Positions 44,894 through 57,972 of a stretch of DNA of 64,000 nt are shown piece by piece; within the stretch, counting starts at the first letter, position 1; each line of letters begins with the position of its first letter. Source of the stretch: Scolanthus callimorphus (lineage: Eukaryota; Cnidaria; Anthozoa; Actiniaria; Edwardsiidae); the NCBI GenBank assembly GCA_033964015.1, contig CM066914.1, forward strand, positions 19,379,023-19,443,022. The letters run 5' to 3'. Position numbers and translations under genes: made by a program. The notes under the pieces are model-generated. The model did no database searches, was not told where the DNA came from, and saw nothing but the letters and a program-made list of their open reading frames with translations.

Positions 44894-45135
44894 AAGTATC
44901 CAATACTGAAAAGCATTTTTATACATCATGATAATTGAAATTAAGTGAATGTTCTCTGGCTGACCCACACAAATCATTTCACGTGACATGCACAGAAAAT
45001 TCTGGAAAGTGTATGTTATTACTATGTACAGAATAAAGTGAGAAGATTTTGGCTTTTCTTTAGGTTGATCTTCATGAATTTATTTGACTTAGGGAAGAGA
45101 TCAAAACAACAGTTACTTCTTTTAGTTTGATTTCT

Positions 45136-45265
45136 GGGACTTGTTCCAGGGACAAATATTTAGTCCCCACGACTGAAATTTCAATGCAAAAACAGGAGTA
45201 CACACTAGGGTCCCCGAAGCAGGTTCGTCGTGGGACTAGTCCCTGGGACCTGTCCCCTAGTCTGT
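45136..45265. repeat. Stem-loop of GGGACTTGTTCCAGGGAC type
   Basis: TGGGACTTGTTCCAGGGACA near 45138 has an inverted partner near 45235-45262 (GGGACTAGTCCCTGGGACCT). It is a short non-coding inverted repeat. Confidence 0.5.
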
Positions 45266-45899
45266 GCCGATCTTAAAACTCTTGTGTGAACTACTCACAA
45301 CCCTCCTCTGAAATCATCTAAGGGAAAAATAGAAACTGCAACCTGTACAACATATACAACTATAATTGATACAACTTAAATATGTGATACACAAGCACAG
45401 GGGATGTCAACCCTAGGACTTCAGAAATTGGGAGAAATCTTAGGATTTCAGACAAAATACAAAGGTTATACAAGAAACTTCCAAGAAAGAAAACTGAGAA
45501 ATACAGTAAAATTAATATATGGCAATTCAGGAACATTTTGCCAGAAACGTTTTAGACTCCCAGCAAAACCAGGAGAGTTGACACCCCTGCAAACAATATT
45601 CACTGGCACCAAATCATTTAAATGTACATTTATGCTGCTTACAAGAAAAGTGCTATAAGAAAAACAGATTAAAAAATGAAAAGACATTTAGTAGGGTATC
45701 TAGGACTGGATGGATCAGACACCAAAAGCAACTTTAGGTATAATTCAATAATTCACAGCATTTTAAAAGCTGTAACACCATTTTAAAAGCTATAAAGCCT
45801 ATTTGAGACTCAGGAAGAGAATAACAATAACAACTTGCACTCTAAACATCTTTTGTGGTTAAGAGACTCAGTGGTAATTAGCATAAGAAAGGAATTCTT

Positions 45900-46005
45900 C
45901 TAATCATTTCTGGGATCTTTAACCTTCTCAAATGCCAATAATATTTTGGCTTCAAAATCTTCATCTACATATTGACTAGACGTTATGTAGACACCATCCA
46001 TATGG
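45900..46005 (-). other. Possible terminal exon of an unidentified gene
   Basis: After a CAG acceptor-like site, the minus strand reads HMDGVYITSSQYVDEDFEAK, then ILLAFEKVKDPRND, and stops. The peptide looks protein-like (mixed, amphipathic), but no upstream partner exon was found, and the ALK receptor to the right has its own stop at 47117. It may be an alternative last exon, a retained pseudo-exon or chance. Confidence 0.22.
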
Positions 46006-47116
46006 CTGTCATGATGTGAATAACAGATGATATAATATCAGTACGTACATAATGTATTAGATGGATGGAGAGATAGGTATTCATGAGCACCTGGGATGCT
46101 TCAGAAAACTCTGGTTGGTTTGACTAGGGCATAATGGTAGATTTATATTCTAATTGGAATAAAATTCTCAGTGGAATGACCGTTACCATTTGGCAATTGA
46201 CATTATTTGATCGACTAATTTTGGCCATGAACCTGGGTAGAAAAAATCTTAAACCTGTTTGAGTTTTTCAATGTTGCCATTTCTTCTCCCCTCCCCCTCG
46301 ACACTTCCTTTGCATAGCTTCAGGGGGAGCAGTAAAATGAAAGGACAAGGAAAAATGTTAGGGAGCATTCATTATTTGTGTGGGGGCCGTCTACATTTAT
46401 ACATTGTGTTCATTTGAAGGGGGTCAAGAGTTTTGTTTTGGGCTGATGTTGAATCTGGCCAGCCCACCCCTCCAGCATAAATAAAGAATGCTCCCTTAGT
46501 AACAAGCAATTTTGTCTTCTGGTTTTGTCCAAGATCTTGAGTGTTTATAAATGGGACAGGCCATTTCAATCAGTTTTTTTCTCAGTTTGTTCAAACCAAA
46601 ATGGTGGAACCTCTAAAGCTCCCAGATGCCTCAGAATGACCACTAATTTTGGACCTGGTTTATACCTATCTTTGAGTTTTAACATGTATTTTTCAAGCAT
46701 AATTTCTTTCAACAATCTTATGATTTTCTTTTTCTCCCATACTTTTTGTTAAAATTTTCTAGCATAATTTCTGCTCTCTCTGAGTTGCCAAAGTATTTTC
46801 AAGAAAATGTAGCTCTTACGTTCATATCAAATCAACCTCTCCTTGGTTTCAGTCAATATTTCAGTATCTCAAAGGTGAAATCTTCAGATTTCAAAAATTT
46901 GGAATTGTGAATTTGGGCACAAAGAATATATACACAATTTAAGCTGATTTCCAAACCCACAAGTTCAATACCTCATTTCTGCTTTGCCATGCTAGCATCT
47001 ACAGTATACTGTTTAGAGTCCAAAAGACTAAACATGAACATCTTAATGTTCATAAACCTCTACATTATACATTGATAGCTACATGTAGTACAGGAAAACA
47101 TCAAACATTATTAACA

Positions 47117-50100
47117 TTAAACTTTGATGAGTCCCTTGCTTTCTTCAGACTCTGTAGACTCAATGTGGATATTGACATCTGATACCTCTGTAATCAAGGG
47201 AGTTCTGTTCAGAGTGTTCTTCTGTGGTTTCAGGGTGTCCATCAGTTTTAGAAGAGACTTCTTTATTCGAAGGGATGTAAGTCTTGCTGCAGGGTTTGGG
47301 TTCCAGCATTCTTTCATTAGTTTGGTCATCACTTGAAGAGCCTGGAAAATTGGTAGGGCAACAGAGTTTAGTCAAGATCCATACTTCTTAGGACAGATGT
47401 GTGATTCCAGGAAAAATACACACTTCCCCCATAGAAGGAATTTGAAAATTCAAAAGGGTTAACTAGATCAAAATGCCATACAATCACTATATTTTTCACT
47501 GGAAATGAGGGTGGGTGGGTGGGGGTCATATCTCATAGGATTATGGATTTCAGGAATAACACAATGTTCTTCTAGTAGAGCTTACAAAAGAAGAGACCAA
47601 TAAATAATGAAGCTAAAGTGTCCAAAAATGCATAAACCAAAAAAGATTGAATGTTTGGCTCTGGAATGAGCTCCATTTCTGCAACAGGAACATAACTTGT
47701 TGGACCAAGGTATAGAGCAAACTCCAGAATTTTTTGGGGACCCTTTGGGAGGGAGGGAGGTAGCAGCTCTTTCTGTTGCCAATTGTCCCATACTTTAGAA
47801 AATCTTGTACATTTTTACTGTATTTTAGTGTTTCAAAAGAGGGGGTCCCGTTTCCCCCTCTGGACATGTCCCCATCATGTGAGCACCAATTTTCAATGGA
47901 GTACTAACCACATCCCCTGTCCATCTGTTTGGTATGGAAGGTCTCTTGTTCTCTGTCATCACCACTCTCTTCATATCATCAATACTGGGATCTTGGGAAA
48001 CCATATCGTAAAATGGGGGCTGGTACTCTTCAACAATGCCTAACAAGACATCACAATAAGCACATTAATGAAAAATGAGCAATTTTCAGGGTGAGGGTAA
48101 GTCAACATGGGAATAAACTTGAGTAATTTTTAGAATAGAGATGAATGTTTACCTCCAGATACATATCTCCTGGCAATTTCCCACAGTACTAGTCCAAAGG
48201 CATAAACATCAGCCCTCTTGAATGACACAATACATTTGGTGTTTAGTGTTTCATCTATAACTTCAGGAGGCATGTAACGCCTTGTTCCCACTGCAATCTT
48301 AGGGTTCTCTCCCATGTCAACTGAGTCCTTTTCCTGTGAATACAAGACTGCCAGTCCCAAGTCTCCCACAGCACATGTGTAATTGGACTTCACTAAAATG
48401 TTTTTGGATTTCATGTCTCTGTGTGCAATAGCAGGTTTGCTACCAGTGTTGTTAGTTCCAAAGATCTCAGTGTGTAGATGAGCTAATCCACTTGCTGCTG
48501 ACAGTGCCAGCCGACACATTGTCTCTGCATCAAAGGTAGAGCGGTTCAGAAAATCATATAGCGAGCCCTGTTCGTGGTAATGCATAATAAGCCACATGTA
48601 TGTAGTTGACTTGCGGGAATGCACATCAGCAGCTATAAACCCTAGGATATTGTCATGCCTCAACATCACTGTGTTATAGATCTCTGTCTCTCTTTTCCAA
48701 GAGGCTTCATCAGTGGTGCTGAAAATTTTCACAGCAACACTTTCTCCTTGATAAATCCCCTTCCAAACCTCACCATACCGACCTTTTCCAATGGTCTCAA
48801 TAAGCTGGGTTTCCCTGGCAACTGTCCTTTGCACTAGCAATGGCAAACCAGACCCACTACCCGATGAAATGTCAATTAAATCCTGGAGATTAGTGCCCTC
48901 CATGTTACAGTTACAGCGCACATGATTTACAGATTCTAACTCATGCCTTGGCAATGGCTGATGCTGGACATGATATTTGATAAGTCTACGGAATATGACA
49001 TAGACAATGACCAAGCAGATGATTAGTGCTGTCACTGGTGCACATATGCTGATGACGAGAAATTGAGTGTCATATTCTTTTTTCTTCTGTGGAGCAACCG
49101 TGCCTGTAATGAAAATGGACAACATGAATTATATAAAACATAAATTTTGATAACTTTGGCAAGTCTTGACTGGTGGATCTGCATTCTTTTTAACTGGGAT
49201 GATAATTTACTTTCCACCTTGAACTAAAACAAAAATAGCAATTTAGCCACATACTCGGCACTTGAGTAGGATTGATATGCTTGTTACACAGTGCTTCTGA
49301 ACAACATCTAGTAAAGTGGAGATTGGACTTTTCAGCAGGAGCCCTGCACACCATGTTGAAGTGGACTTTGTCTCGTAAACATCCTTTCCTAATGAATGGT
49401 TCCTTGTTCTCCTCTTTTACTAGTGAAGAGTAACAACCCATTGATGTTTTACAGCCACCAGTGCCAAGGCAATCACTGCAAATGCAATTGAACTGGGTTG
49501 CATTGGGGGTTGGAGTTGACTGAATTCCTGCAAAAGGAAAAAAAATCACTAATCAGAACTTATGCTTGTATCAGCGGCTACCCCTGGGGAACTCCCGGGG
49601 AATGAGGGGGTTTGTTGAGATTTGTAGGCAAAACTTGCCCGAGGGGGTTGGATTTTTGCGACTTTTGTACATATCGCCTATTTACCCACAGGATTTGTTT
49701 GGAAAGAAGAAGGCAAAAGAGATTGACAAGTTTGTGTGCTTGAGATTTGAGATTTGTCATGAAATTTGTATATCGCCTCGCCTGTATATTGCACGCGAAT
49801 CATGTATTAGCAATGGCTAATTATTGTGAATCAAGTCACAATCAATCAGAATCAAGGAGAAAGTCTGGTGCAAGAGTTTAATGAGGCGCAGATCCAGATC
49901 TATTTACTCCCATTCACAGAAATAGGTCAAAGTTTCGGTATTTTTTAAATTATTATTATTATTATTTTCATCTTTACTTAAAAAATACTCTCGCCTTTGC
50001 GAAATTCCACACGAAAAAGCTGACCATAAATAGGTCAATTTTTTTCTTGATCCGTGCCTGTACATCACACTAATGTTTTGGGGGTGACAGCTTTTGTTAT

Positions 50101-53100
50101 TCATCTTATCAAGTAGGGAAGGAACACTTTAATTTGACGATTTTTTCAAATTTTGTTTAGTTCAACAGTTATGAATTTTTTAAATTTTTAGAGCGTGAAA
50201 ATTCTACAAAATTTGACCTTCGAAATTTAAAAGTTCAATAACTTTTGAGCAAAGCAAAAATTTTAAAATCGCAGACACGGTTTTTGAGAAATACCTCTAA
50301 TAGTCCAGTCATTCTATGGTTTGACCCGTCACTAATTGCAACAGAAGGTTTTTCTTCACAATATTGGTCAGTTGAACGTACTAAACACATACTAAAAGTC
50401 CTAAAAAATCCTAGCACGGGAAAGCCTCTAAAATGAGCATCATTGATACGCGCGCTCTCCTGTAACATAAAAACGAGGCTGAAACCGGAAGTAGCGCTAT
50501 TTTGCCCGTTTTAATAGTATTTTCTGCCTGATTTTCGAGGATTTGTCATAATTCTATGAATAACAAGCTGTTCAATCAATTAATATGGTATTTGCATATC
50601 ATTTACGCTTAAAAAGAGTGTTTTGAGTTTTCGGTCTTCTCCGCTTCCCTAATATGTTAATTGTTTGCGAAGTTTTTTCAACATAAACATTAACAAAAGC
50701 GACAAAAAAATATTAAAGAGCTCTAAGGTTATCGTTTTTGTTTCCATCGTCAATAATAAATGTATTTATAAAGGTAAAAGCAGTTCAAAATTGAAAAAAG
50801 TGTCCCGAGACCATCATTAATCGGAGACTGTTGCAGAGTCCCTTTGCAGTGGCAACAGGCGGGTGTGATCATTCTGTTATGCTTGCGGCAAGGAGTAATG
50901 ATCGTAGTGTGCTACATCCTGTTGGTGCTACATCCTGTGGTACAGTTGCATCTTATAATGCGTAGAAGGTTGTCCGGCGCTCAGCCAACAGCTCTTCCCT
51001 CTGCAGCCGCGACCACCTCTCGAGTGCTATTTAGCCAGCCTAGCTGGCTCTCGAGTTTTTTCGAGGAAGGATCTCCGCGCGAAGCGCGTTCCGGAGCCGA
51101 GTGCGACCCATGGAGGCGAGTGCTACCCATGGAATCTGTTTCATAACTGACTCCTCTCGAAAACAACAAACGTACAGAGCCGGCTACGCAGGCTAGTGCT
51201 ATTAGTCTGCTGGAACACGTTGGCTTGCTCTCGAAAACGATCGAGTGAGATGAAATTCTGGAGTGACGCGCCACTGTAGTTTCGCGAAGTCGTGTCCCAT
51301 CTGAGGAACGTGTGTAACACAATATTCCGACACACCTCCACTCCTAGCCGTGAGCTCGAATTTTTAGGACGTTCCAAACGCGTCACTAGAGTGTTGCCTT
51401 ATGAAATACAAATTCAAGACCGCCTGGTATGGTGTTGGGTTGCGAAACATTTTGTCAGTTTTGTGAAATAAACAAACAAGTTGAAGTGATCGCTCTGAAA
51501 GTACTATGAATAACGCTCCTTAAAGCTGTTAAAAGTTTTCGTGATCCCCCACAACTCCCTATTGGAACTAGGGCTAGGCAGTTCAAATAGGAAGCATAAA
51601 TGTAAAAGTAAATGTATAAGGCCATGGCATGCCTCTTTTGGTGCGCGTGATTTTGATAAGGGCATTTCATCAAGCCCCGAAAAAATGTAGGAGAAAATGC
51701 CATTTTGTATATAGTTGACAAACCAGGTAGACTTTTTTCTTCCTCATGCGCCGCAAATTACTCATAACGTTTCCAAGAGTAGGATAGGTGAATCCTACGA
51801 TGTGCGTGAAGCGCGGTACAAATGACGCAATGCGCGCTGCAATTTTTATCGTATCCAGTTGCGAAAATGCAAATGAATAAAAGTTGCTGCAATTGGTACT
51901 TGCAGCTACCCCTCTTTCTTGAGATCCCCCTTTCGCTCGCCTAAACATAAAAAAATCATACATACTCCTCCTGGCGATAAATGATGACCAGCCCTTGACG
52001 TGCGACGCCTTATGAAGGAGTTCGGTTTTAGCGAAGGTTACTTACACGATCAAAATTCTTTTATTTGTGCCTGGGATTGCCACAATATCATCACCGCGCT
52101 CTTTGCGAGCATTATTTATTCATTTACTCCTTTTTTCCCGTAGGACCATTACATCCGTACTATTGGTTGCGTATGGCTCATTGCATATCACGGCAAACTT
52201 TAGCCATTTGGGGTTCGCATTTAGTTGCTGGCAGTGTACCGGCGGCAAAGAAAAAAATGTCATTTGAATTCCAAGTTGAAAAAAAAGAAAGTGTCAAATA
52301 GGGTACACACTAGCCCTTCTGGCTGATTTCAAATGTCGCACCCCGTGTAGGCGTGACACCGAAACAAACATGTGCTCTCTATATACGCGAACGAGCAGGG
52401 ATAGGTTCGGCCCGTGTAACAGCACTATCGTAGTGCGTATGCAAACCGCAAACAGAAATTTGTATGTTAGTCGACAGAGCAGTCCAGGGTCGCACTTCGG
52501 CAGACTTTTCTGACTTTGCGATATAAAACTTTGCCAGCTGATTGACGAAAACATAAAAGCGCCGACGAGCAGTTAGCGCTGTCTTTTTTGTCAGACTTTT
52601 GTAGGAACAATAGAATTCGCTGTCAATGAAATATAAACTCTAAACAGAAGCAGAAATAGGAAAGCAACGGTAAACCTATTTCACACTAGTGCTACCCAAG
52701 CCAGGGGGAGGGAGGGGGATGCTAATCTAGAAAAGCGGACCAACGTTGAACGTGGTTTGAATTTATTTTTATCGAATATGGAAACCGCTGTCAAAATTCG
52801 CTAGGAAAAGCAAGTATAATAACTGCCTTTATGCCAAAGTTATCGCAGTCTTCTGTTTGGTCCATTTAATCACTAATTAATCAATTTTAGTATCAATTCT
52901 CTTTTCTCCCGCCTGAATTCGAAATACGAAGCCCTTAAATGGGGACCTTTTTGTCACTTGGGTGTGTGTGTGCGACCACAGTCTTAGAGCAAAACACTTT
53001 GCCGAATTTTCGGCAAATTATTATTATATTATGTGGCAAACATGAAAACTTTGCAAGTAATACCTTGCCTTATTCATCTTGAGTTTGCTCCTCTGAAATA

Positions 53101-56100
53101 ATATGATACAAAATTATTGGCTAGAACCACTTCAAACTCGTTCGTGTAATCAGTGAACGTAGCGTTCAGTACAAGCAAATAAACTTTTGAAAAACTCATG
53201 CTCATCGCTCTTCTAAAATTGCTCTTTTAAAATCGAAGAATTAGATATTTCTACATAAAATACATTGCCATGAAATGCTCAATGTAAATTTGGAAAAATC
53301 ACTCACCGTCGTCTTTATTTGTGCGCATAATTTAGCACTTAGCAGGGGAAACCCTCAATGCTAATCCCGCGTACTCTCGACAAAACTGCTCCTTCAGAGA
53401 GTTGAGTTGAAAGTTGATTCTTTAGTATATTTACTTGTAGAAAGATGATTCTAATCTTCATATAGTAACTGAGGCTATTCTTCTCGAGCGGGTCCTAAGT
53501 AAGTGACTCTCTCTATTCAGATGCTTGTTTGGCAGGAAAGAAACACAACACTTTTAGTAGTGACGGGTTTTACCCAATCAGGTAGCTAGAGCTTCGCATT
53601 CGTAGCAGATTCAATCAACTTTATTTTATATTCATAATCATGTAAACGCAGTTTGTTTGAGACAGATTGTGGTGTCAAAACATGCGAGCAAGAAAATTGC
53701 GAGTTCGGCATCATTCAAGAAATTTTCATCAAGAAATACTCAGCAGTTTGAGAGAAAACTAAAAAAATAAAATAAAACTTAGTCTTCATGATTAATATTA
53801 ATATTAGGATTGAAATTTTGGATATCATTTGGACATTTCCTTGCACAAAAGAAAGAAATCTTGGATAATATTTAGGAAGTATTATGCACAGCCTCGTTTT
53901 CATGCAGAAAAAATCCTTTCCAAGGCGACCTAAAAAACGCAATTTTTCACCGTGTTCCCGTGATAGGATTTCTTAGGACTTTTAGTATGTTATAAAGGGG
54001 GACTTTCGGCACCTGAAACCGTCGAGAAACCTTCTGTTGCAATTAGTGACAGGTTGACCCCTTTTTTCCATAGAATGACTGGACTATAAGGATTAAAACA
54101 ATGTGTTACTTGGGAGTCAAGGTCTAGCAGTTCGACAGTGTTATCTCTTGAAACTCTCACACACAAATTTTAATAAAACCTTAAAAAAATTCTAATTATG
54201 AAAAAAAATTTTCTTTTTGCCATAGTTCGCTAGTCCAATCTATAAGCTTTCCAACGATATATAGATTGATATGTTTTGGTTAAACTAAGGATGTGTATGA
54301 TTTTTTTTTCGAACATGTGTGCGAAGGTTCTCAGTAACCTTAAACAACAAATATACTAAGAATTATAATTTATAGATGTAGATGTATAGGGCTACAGTCG
54401 AAGCTCTCTGTGCAACCGCTCTCGTAAGCGACCAGCTCCCATAACGACCATTTTCCTGAAACCCCGTTTGAAATGTCACATAGATTTTCTATTGTTTTTA
54501 AGCTCTCATAAGCGACCAAAGTACTTTTTGTCTTTAAAACATCAGTCATCACCTCTTAAATATGTAAACTGATACAAGCTGCACCAGTGAAATGCTATTT
54601 CTACATATTTTCTCTGTACATATTTGTGGTTATTTATTCTTAATTAAAGTCGGGAAATAAATCAAACTATTTAAGCATTAGTATAACATGATATTTTCTA
54701 GATTTATTGTACTAAGCTCTCGTAAGCGACCAACGCCTATTGTTCAAGTAGGAAGCCGCTTGGTGGTCGCTTACGAGAGCCATTCTCGTAAGCGACCAGC
54801 TCCGTTAATGACCGCAATTTTCAGTTCCTGTGGTGGTCGCTTACGAGAGCTTCAACTTTAGTTTGTTTGGGATATTTTAATGTGCGAACACCTCAACAGT
54901 ACAGAAAAGTACAGAAAAAAGAATCTTGACTTTATTGAGATTTCAGACATGGAAAGATTCGCTTTTCTCTATAAATTGTGAAAACTATAAGCAAGAATCA
55001 CTTCAAAACACTTAAATTTATCATCACAAACATTTTGCAGGTAAATTTCCTTAAAATGGTTTGAATCTCTGCATGACAAACTTTTTATGGAATGGCCTGT
55101 TTGAGTATTCGCACAGTACAACAAAGTCGCATTATGGTCAATAGTTTTAATTTTAAGCTGCATTTTACTGACAGTGGGTGACAAATTCTAAACTTTTAGT
55201 TGTAAATGAGAAAAGTTTAGTTGCAGAAGCAACTCATACAAGCACAATTTCCAGATTCATCTGCCCATGAATTTTTAAGGAAGTGTGCCAGGTACAATGA
55301 ACAGGCTTGACAAGCTTTCAGTGAAAAAGATCATCAATTTAGAAATATAAAAAAACCATGTGTAAGGTTATAGTAAGTTCCTGTTTAACACAGACATTAC
55401 GTCAATATTACCTCTACCATGGTTTTAATTTTAAGCTGCATTTTACTGACAGTGGGTGACAAATTCTAAACTTTTAGTTGTAAATGAGAAAAGTTTAGTT
55501 GCAGAAGCAACTCATGCAGGCACAATTTCCAGATTCATCTGCCCATGAATTTTTAAGGAAGTGTGCCAGGTACAATGAACAGGCTTGACAAGCTTTCAGT
55601 GAAAAAGATCATCAATTTAGAAATATCAAAAACCATGTGTAAGGTTATAGTTAGTTCCTGTTTAACACAGACATTACGTCAATATTACCTCACAATGGGC
55701 AGCTGTTCTTTATGTTGAATAAAATCTTTTGTTACCTTTGTTTGGGGATTTTGAAAGAAAATCACAAGGATTCTACCATCTTTTATTGTACCATTATCCA
55801 TCGCAATAACAGCAAATTAGAAAATAACACCTATGTTGTATTGTGAATGTGCGCATTCTGATTGGTTAAAAAGCGTGTTTGTAAGAGACCTGAGAAACAC
55901 AGATTGTCATGCAACGCTGTCGCGCGTATGTATGTTAAAGGCTTATGTAAACTTTTAATTTTAACCTGACATTATCATGTGGATTATATGTGAAATATAC
56001 CCTCAGCTAAATAACCACTACAGGCTATAACTTAAGTAAAAAATATTATATTACTGTATTGTAGACAAAACATTTTCCTATGAGCATGTCTCGTTCCCCT

Positions 56101-57348
56101 TCAGCACAGCAATACATGTGGGAGAAACTGTCTTAAAACTCAGGGATTAATTTATCTTGTGAGCTAATAGCATTCATGAGACATAACATGGTTTGATTAG
56201 CTCTTTGGGCCCTGAATAACAACTTCTACTGAGAGGAAGAAATATGTCTGCCAGGTTTGCAAAGAATAAAAACAAAACTAAAGTGACAGACGTCTAATGA
56301 CAAACTTCTAACAAGGTGTGATTGATATTCTGTCAGACATGACAAAATAATATGACAAACAGTGTCACATTATGCAGAATGAGAAAGTAAAATACGGTAG
56401 CAAATCACATCTTATCTGATTGCCATTAGGCATTCTTTGTATATGAAGGAAAACTTTTCATTTAGGAAATAACAGGAAGGACAGAAGGACGTTGAGAGAG
56501 CATGCATCCGAGAGTTAACACATGATGAAGCAAAACCAGTCATACGGAGTGCAAGTTCTAATCAGAAAACAACTAAGCAACTGCATAACTTATAATATTC
56601 ATTTTGCATTATGTCCAGACAGTGCACGGAATCGAAAACTCGACTACAAACGTAATGATATGTGAAATATATAGAATATAGACTAAAAGGGTTAGGCATA
56701 GACACAGCAGACGACGAAAATGAGTTTAAAGATTAATCCTGTTGGAGTATTGGGCAAGAAAGGATCAACTCGAAAGGGATCACAAACTCTAAGGCGGCCT
56801 GCAGCAGATAATAAAAGAATCGGCATTAACAATAGTTATAATCTTTCGGTACCATTAAACATACATTACATGGCATTTATGAAGTCCTGCAGCATTTCTA
56901 AATTGAACTGAGACCGCGCTTGATCTGATAGAAGCTGTGCAAAAAGCTGAAAAATTCCGAAAATCCGATTCACAAACAACAACTTGGTCGGGAGAAAGAC
57001 GTCAAGTTATTCATTCATCTAAACTGAAAATCACTTACAAATTAAGAAATAAATCACACAGATAACTACATTCCTGACATTATTTTATTGCTATAGCATT
57101 TAAAGATATTTAAAAGCGACCCAAAAAGCGCGTTATTCTGTATGTTATTCAGCGAAGAGTTCGGAATAACAAACGCCAAACGGCACAGGATTAGAATAAG
57201 CCATCGCGCTAGCACGCTCGTTCCAAACACCTTTGTAACCCACAAAATCTCCGTTTTCGAACTTAAAATGCTAAATATTACCTTCTATTGGGTTGTAAGA
57301 TATGAAGTAGAGGCACAGAACGAAGAAGAATGTCGCAGAAGCCACCAT
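47117..57348 (-). CDS. TGF-beta/BMP type I receptor serine/threonine kinase, ALK1/2 (ACVR1)-like, 5 exons
   Basis: This is a membrane receptor that phosphorylates R-Smads after activation by type II receptors. Exons 57348-57282, 49527-49255, 49103-48153, 48039-47909, 47341-47117 join in phase into 548 residues. Exon 1 encodes the signal peptide ([18 protein letters not shown]). Exon 2 encodes a ten-cysteine ligand-binding domain ending in CCSEALCN. Exon 3 holds the transmembrane helix (about 128-151), the GS box [15 protein letters not shown] (about 193-207) and most of the kinase: [28 protein letters not shown] in place of DFG (normal for the family), and [10 protein letters not shown]. The L45 loop ADVHSRKST resembles the ADMTSRHSS of ALK2, not ALK3/5, so Smad1/5 signalling is inferred. 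The C-terminus extends about 30 residues beyond the usual end ([20 protein letters not shown]). Exon 1 was assigned by phase and signal peptide across a 7.7 kb intron. Confidence 0.9.
50297..50430. repeat. Repeat arm inverted relative to 53945-54090
   Basis: AGTCCAGTCATTCTATGG, CACTAATTGCAACAGAAGGT and ACATACTAAAAGTCCTAA lie here. They recur in inverse orientation at 53945-54090 (CTTCTGTTGCAATTAGTGAC and CCATAGAATGACTGGACTAT). The arms, 3.6 kb apart in the first intron of the ALK receptor, may be the ends of one large element or two copies of a short repeat. Confidence 0.65.
53945..54090. repeat. Inverted partner of 50297-50430
   Basis: It reads as the reverse complement of the other arm across about 130 bases, with indels. 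No transposase frame was recognised in the 3.6 kb between the arms (50431-53944), which is otherwise AT-rich intron. Confidence 0.65.
54394..54858. mobile_element. MITE, ACAGTCGAAGCTCTC family, copy 2
   Basis: It shares with 16214-16746 the left end ACAGTCGAAGCTCTC, the interior motif CATAACGACCATTTTCCTGA, and GGTCGCTTACGAGAGC repeats toward the right end (AGCTTCAACTTTAG). Relative to copy 1 it lies in inverse orientation. The right terminus has decayed (CAACTTTAG in place of CGACTGT). Confidence 0.8.
55145..55690. repeat. Recent tandem duplication, ~277 bp unit
   Basis: Two almost identical head-to-tail copies (about 55145-55412 and 55423-55690) begin TTTTAATTTTAAGCTGCATT and end ATTACGTCAATATTACCT. 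They differ by only a few substitutions and one or two indels (ATACAAGC against ATGCAGGC). They lie in the first intron of the ALK receptor. Confidence 0.9.
55817..55885. repeat. Truncated copy of the 42273 hairpin MITE
   Basis: AGAAAATAACACCTATGTTG through TTGGTTAAAAAG matches 42273-42327, then jumps to CGTGTTTGTAAGA, which in copy 1 lies about 90 bases later. The foldback between them is absent. Confidence 0.65.
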
Positions 57349-57730
57349 TTTCGTCCTTTTGTGGGAGATTTGTTCTTCTCCGCTCCCGTCTGTTTGTCGC
57401 CTCTCGCAGTTTGCTGCCTCCAGCCTCGTTCTCATGCCAGACGAAAAAAACGTCCATGTCTCGGTCATTATCGGGATTACTTCGGAGAGTTTCCGCAGAG
57501 TATTCGGCACTGCACCTGTCTGCCGAAGGGCCCGACCGTTAAGCTAGACTTTTTTTCTTTAAAGAGAATTTCACTTTTAGGATATTTTAGTTTTAAATTT
57601 ATCGCCAGCTGCTTTTAGTGGCGCCATATATGCGATCCGTCAATCCCCGCAAAACTATTTATGTCGACGACTGCCGGGCTGCAATACGATAGCTATGAGG
57701 CGATAAAGTCGGCCTCTACTTTACTTGACT

Positions 57731-57972
57731 TAGGCCCGTTTCAAACGTCGATCTTTTGCCGCGTCGAATCCAATTGTTAGACATTTTATTTCCAACTTAG
57801 AGGACACTTGTTTAGTACAAAAGGTAAATCTAGCTGAACCATAGCCGAATATCATGAAATGTAAAGTTTGTTTTCCTTGTTTATTTTTCCTTTGCCTGTA
57901 AAATAGACAGATAGAGAAAACTAGTCGGCTGAATTAGATTCGACGCGGCAAAATCGACGTTTGACGGGCCTT
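57731..57972. mobile_element. MITE with ~40 bp TIRs (AGGCCCGTTTCAAACGTCGA)
   Basis: The left end TAGGCCCGTTTCAAACGTCG, then TTTTGCCGCGTCGAATC, is matched by the inverse of the right end (GATTCGACGCGGCAAAATCG, then ACGTTTGACGGGCCTTA). It is about 240 bp and non-coding. Confidence 0.85.

Larger units (their letters stand above)
43353..47116. other. Intergenic region between ENPP (plus) and the ALK-type receptor (minus) 3' ends
   Basis: Convergent 3' ends. Contents: ENPP polyadenylation signals (43477 and 43496), a MITE-like segment related to the 5010-5197 family (43550-43605), a poly-C run (44150-44162), a (CA)n run (44292-44307), inverted repeats (44336-44606, 44815-44893, 45136-45265) and one exon-like minus-strand open segment (45900-46005). 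Nothing else was recognised. Confidence 0.5.

Noticed and set aside
57142..57618. 158-codon plus-strand frame
   Set aside because: It overlaps antisense the signal-peptide exon of the receptor and has no recognisable domain.
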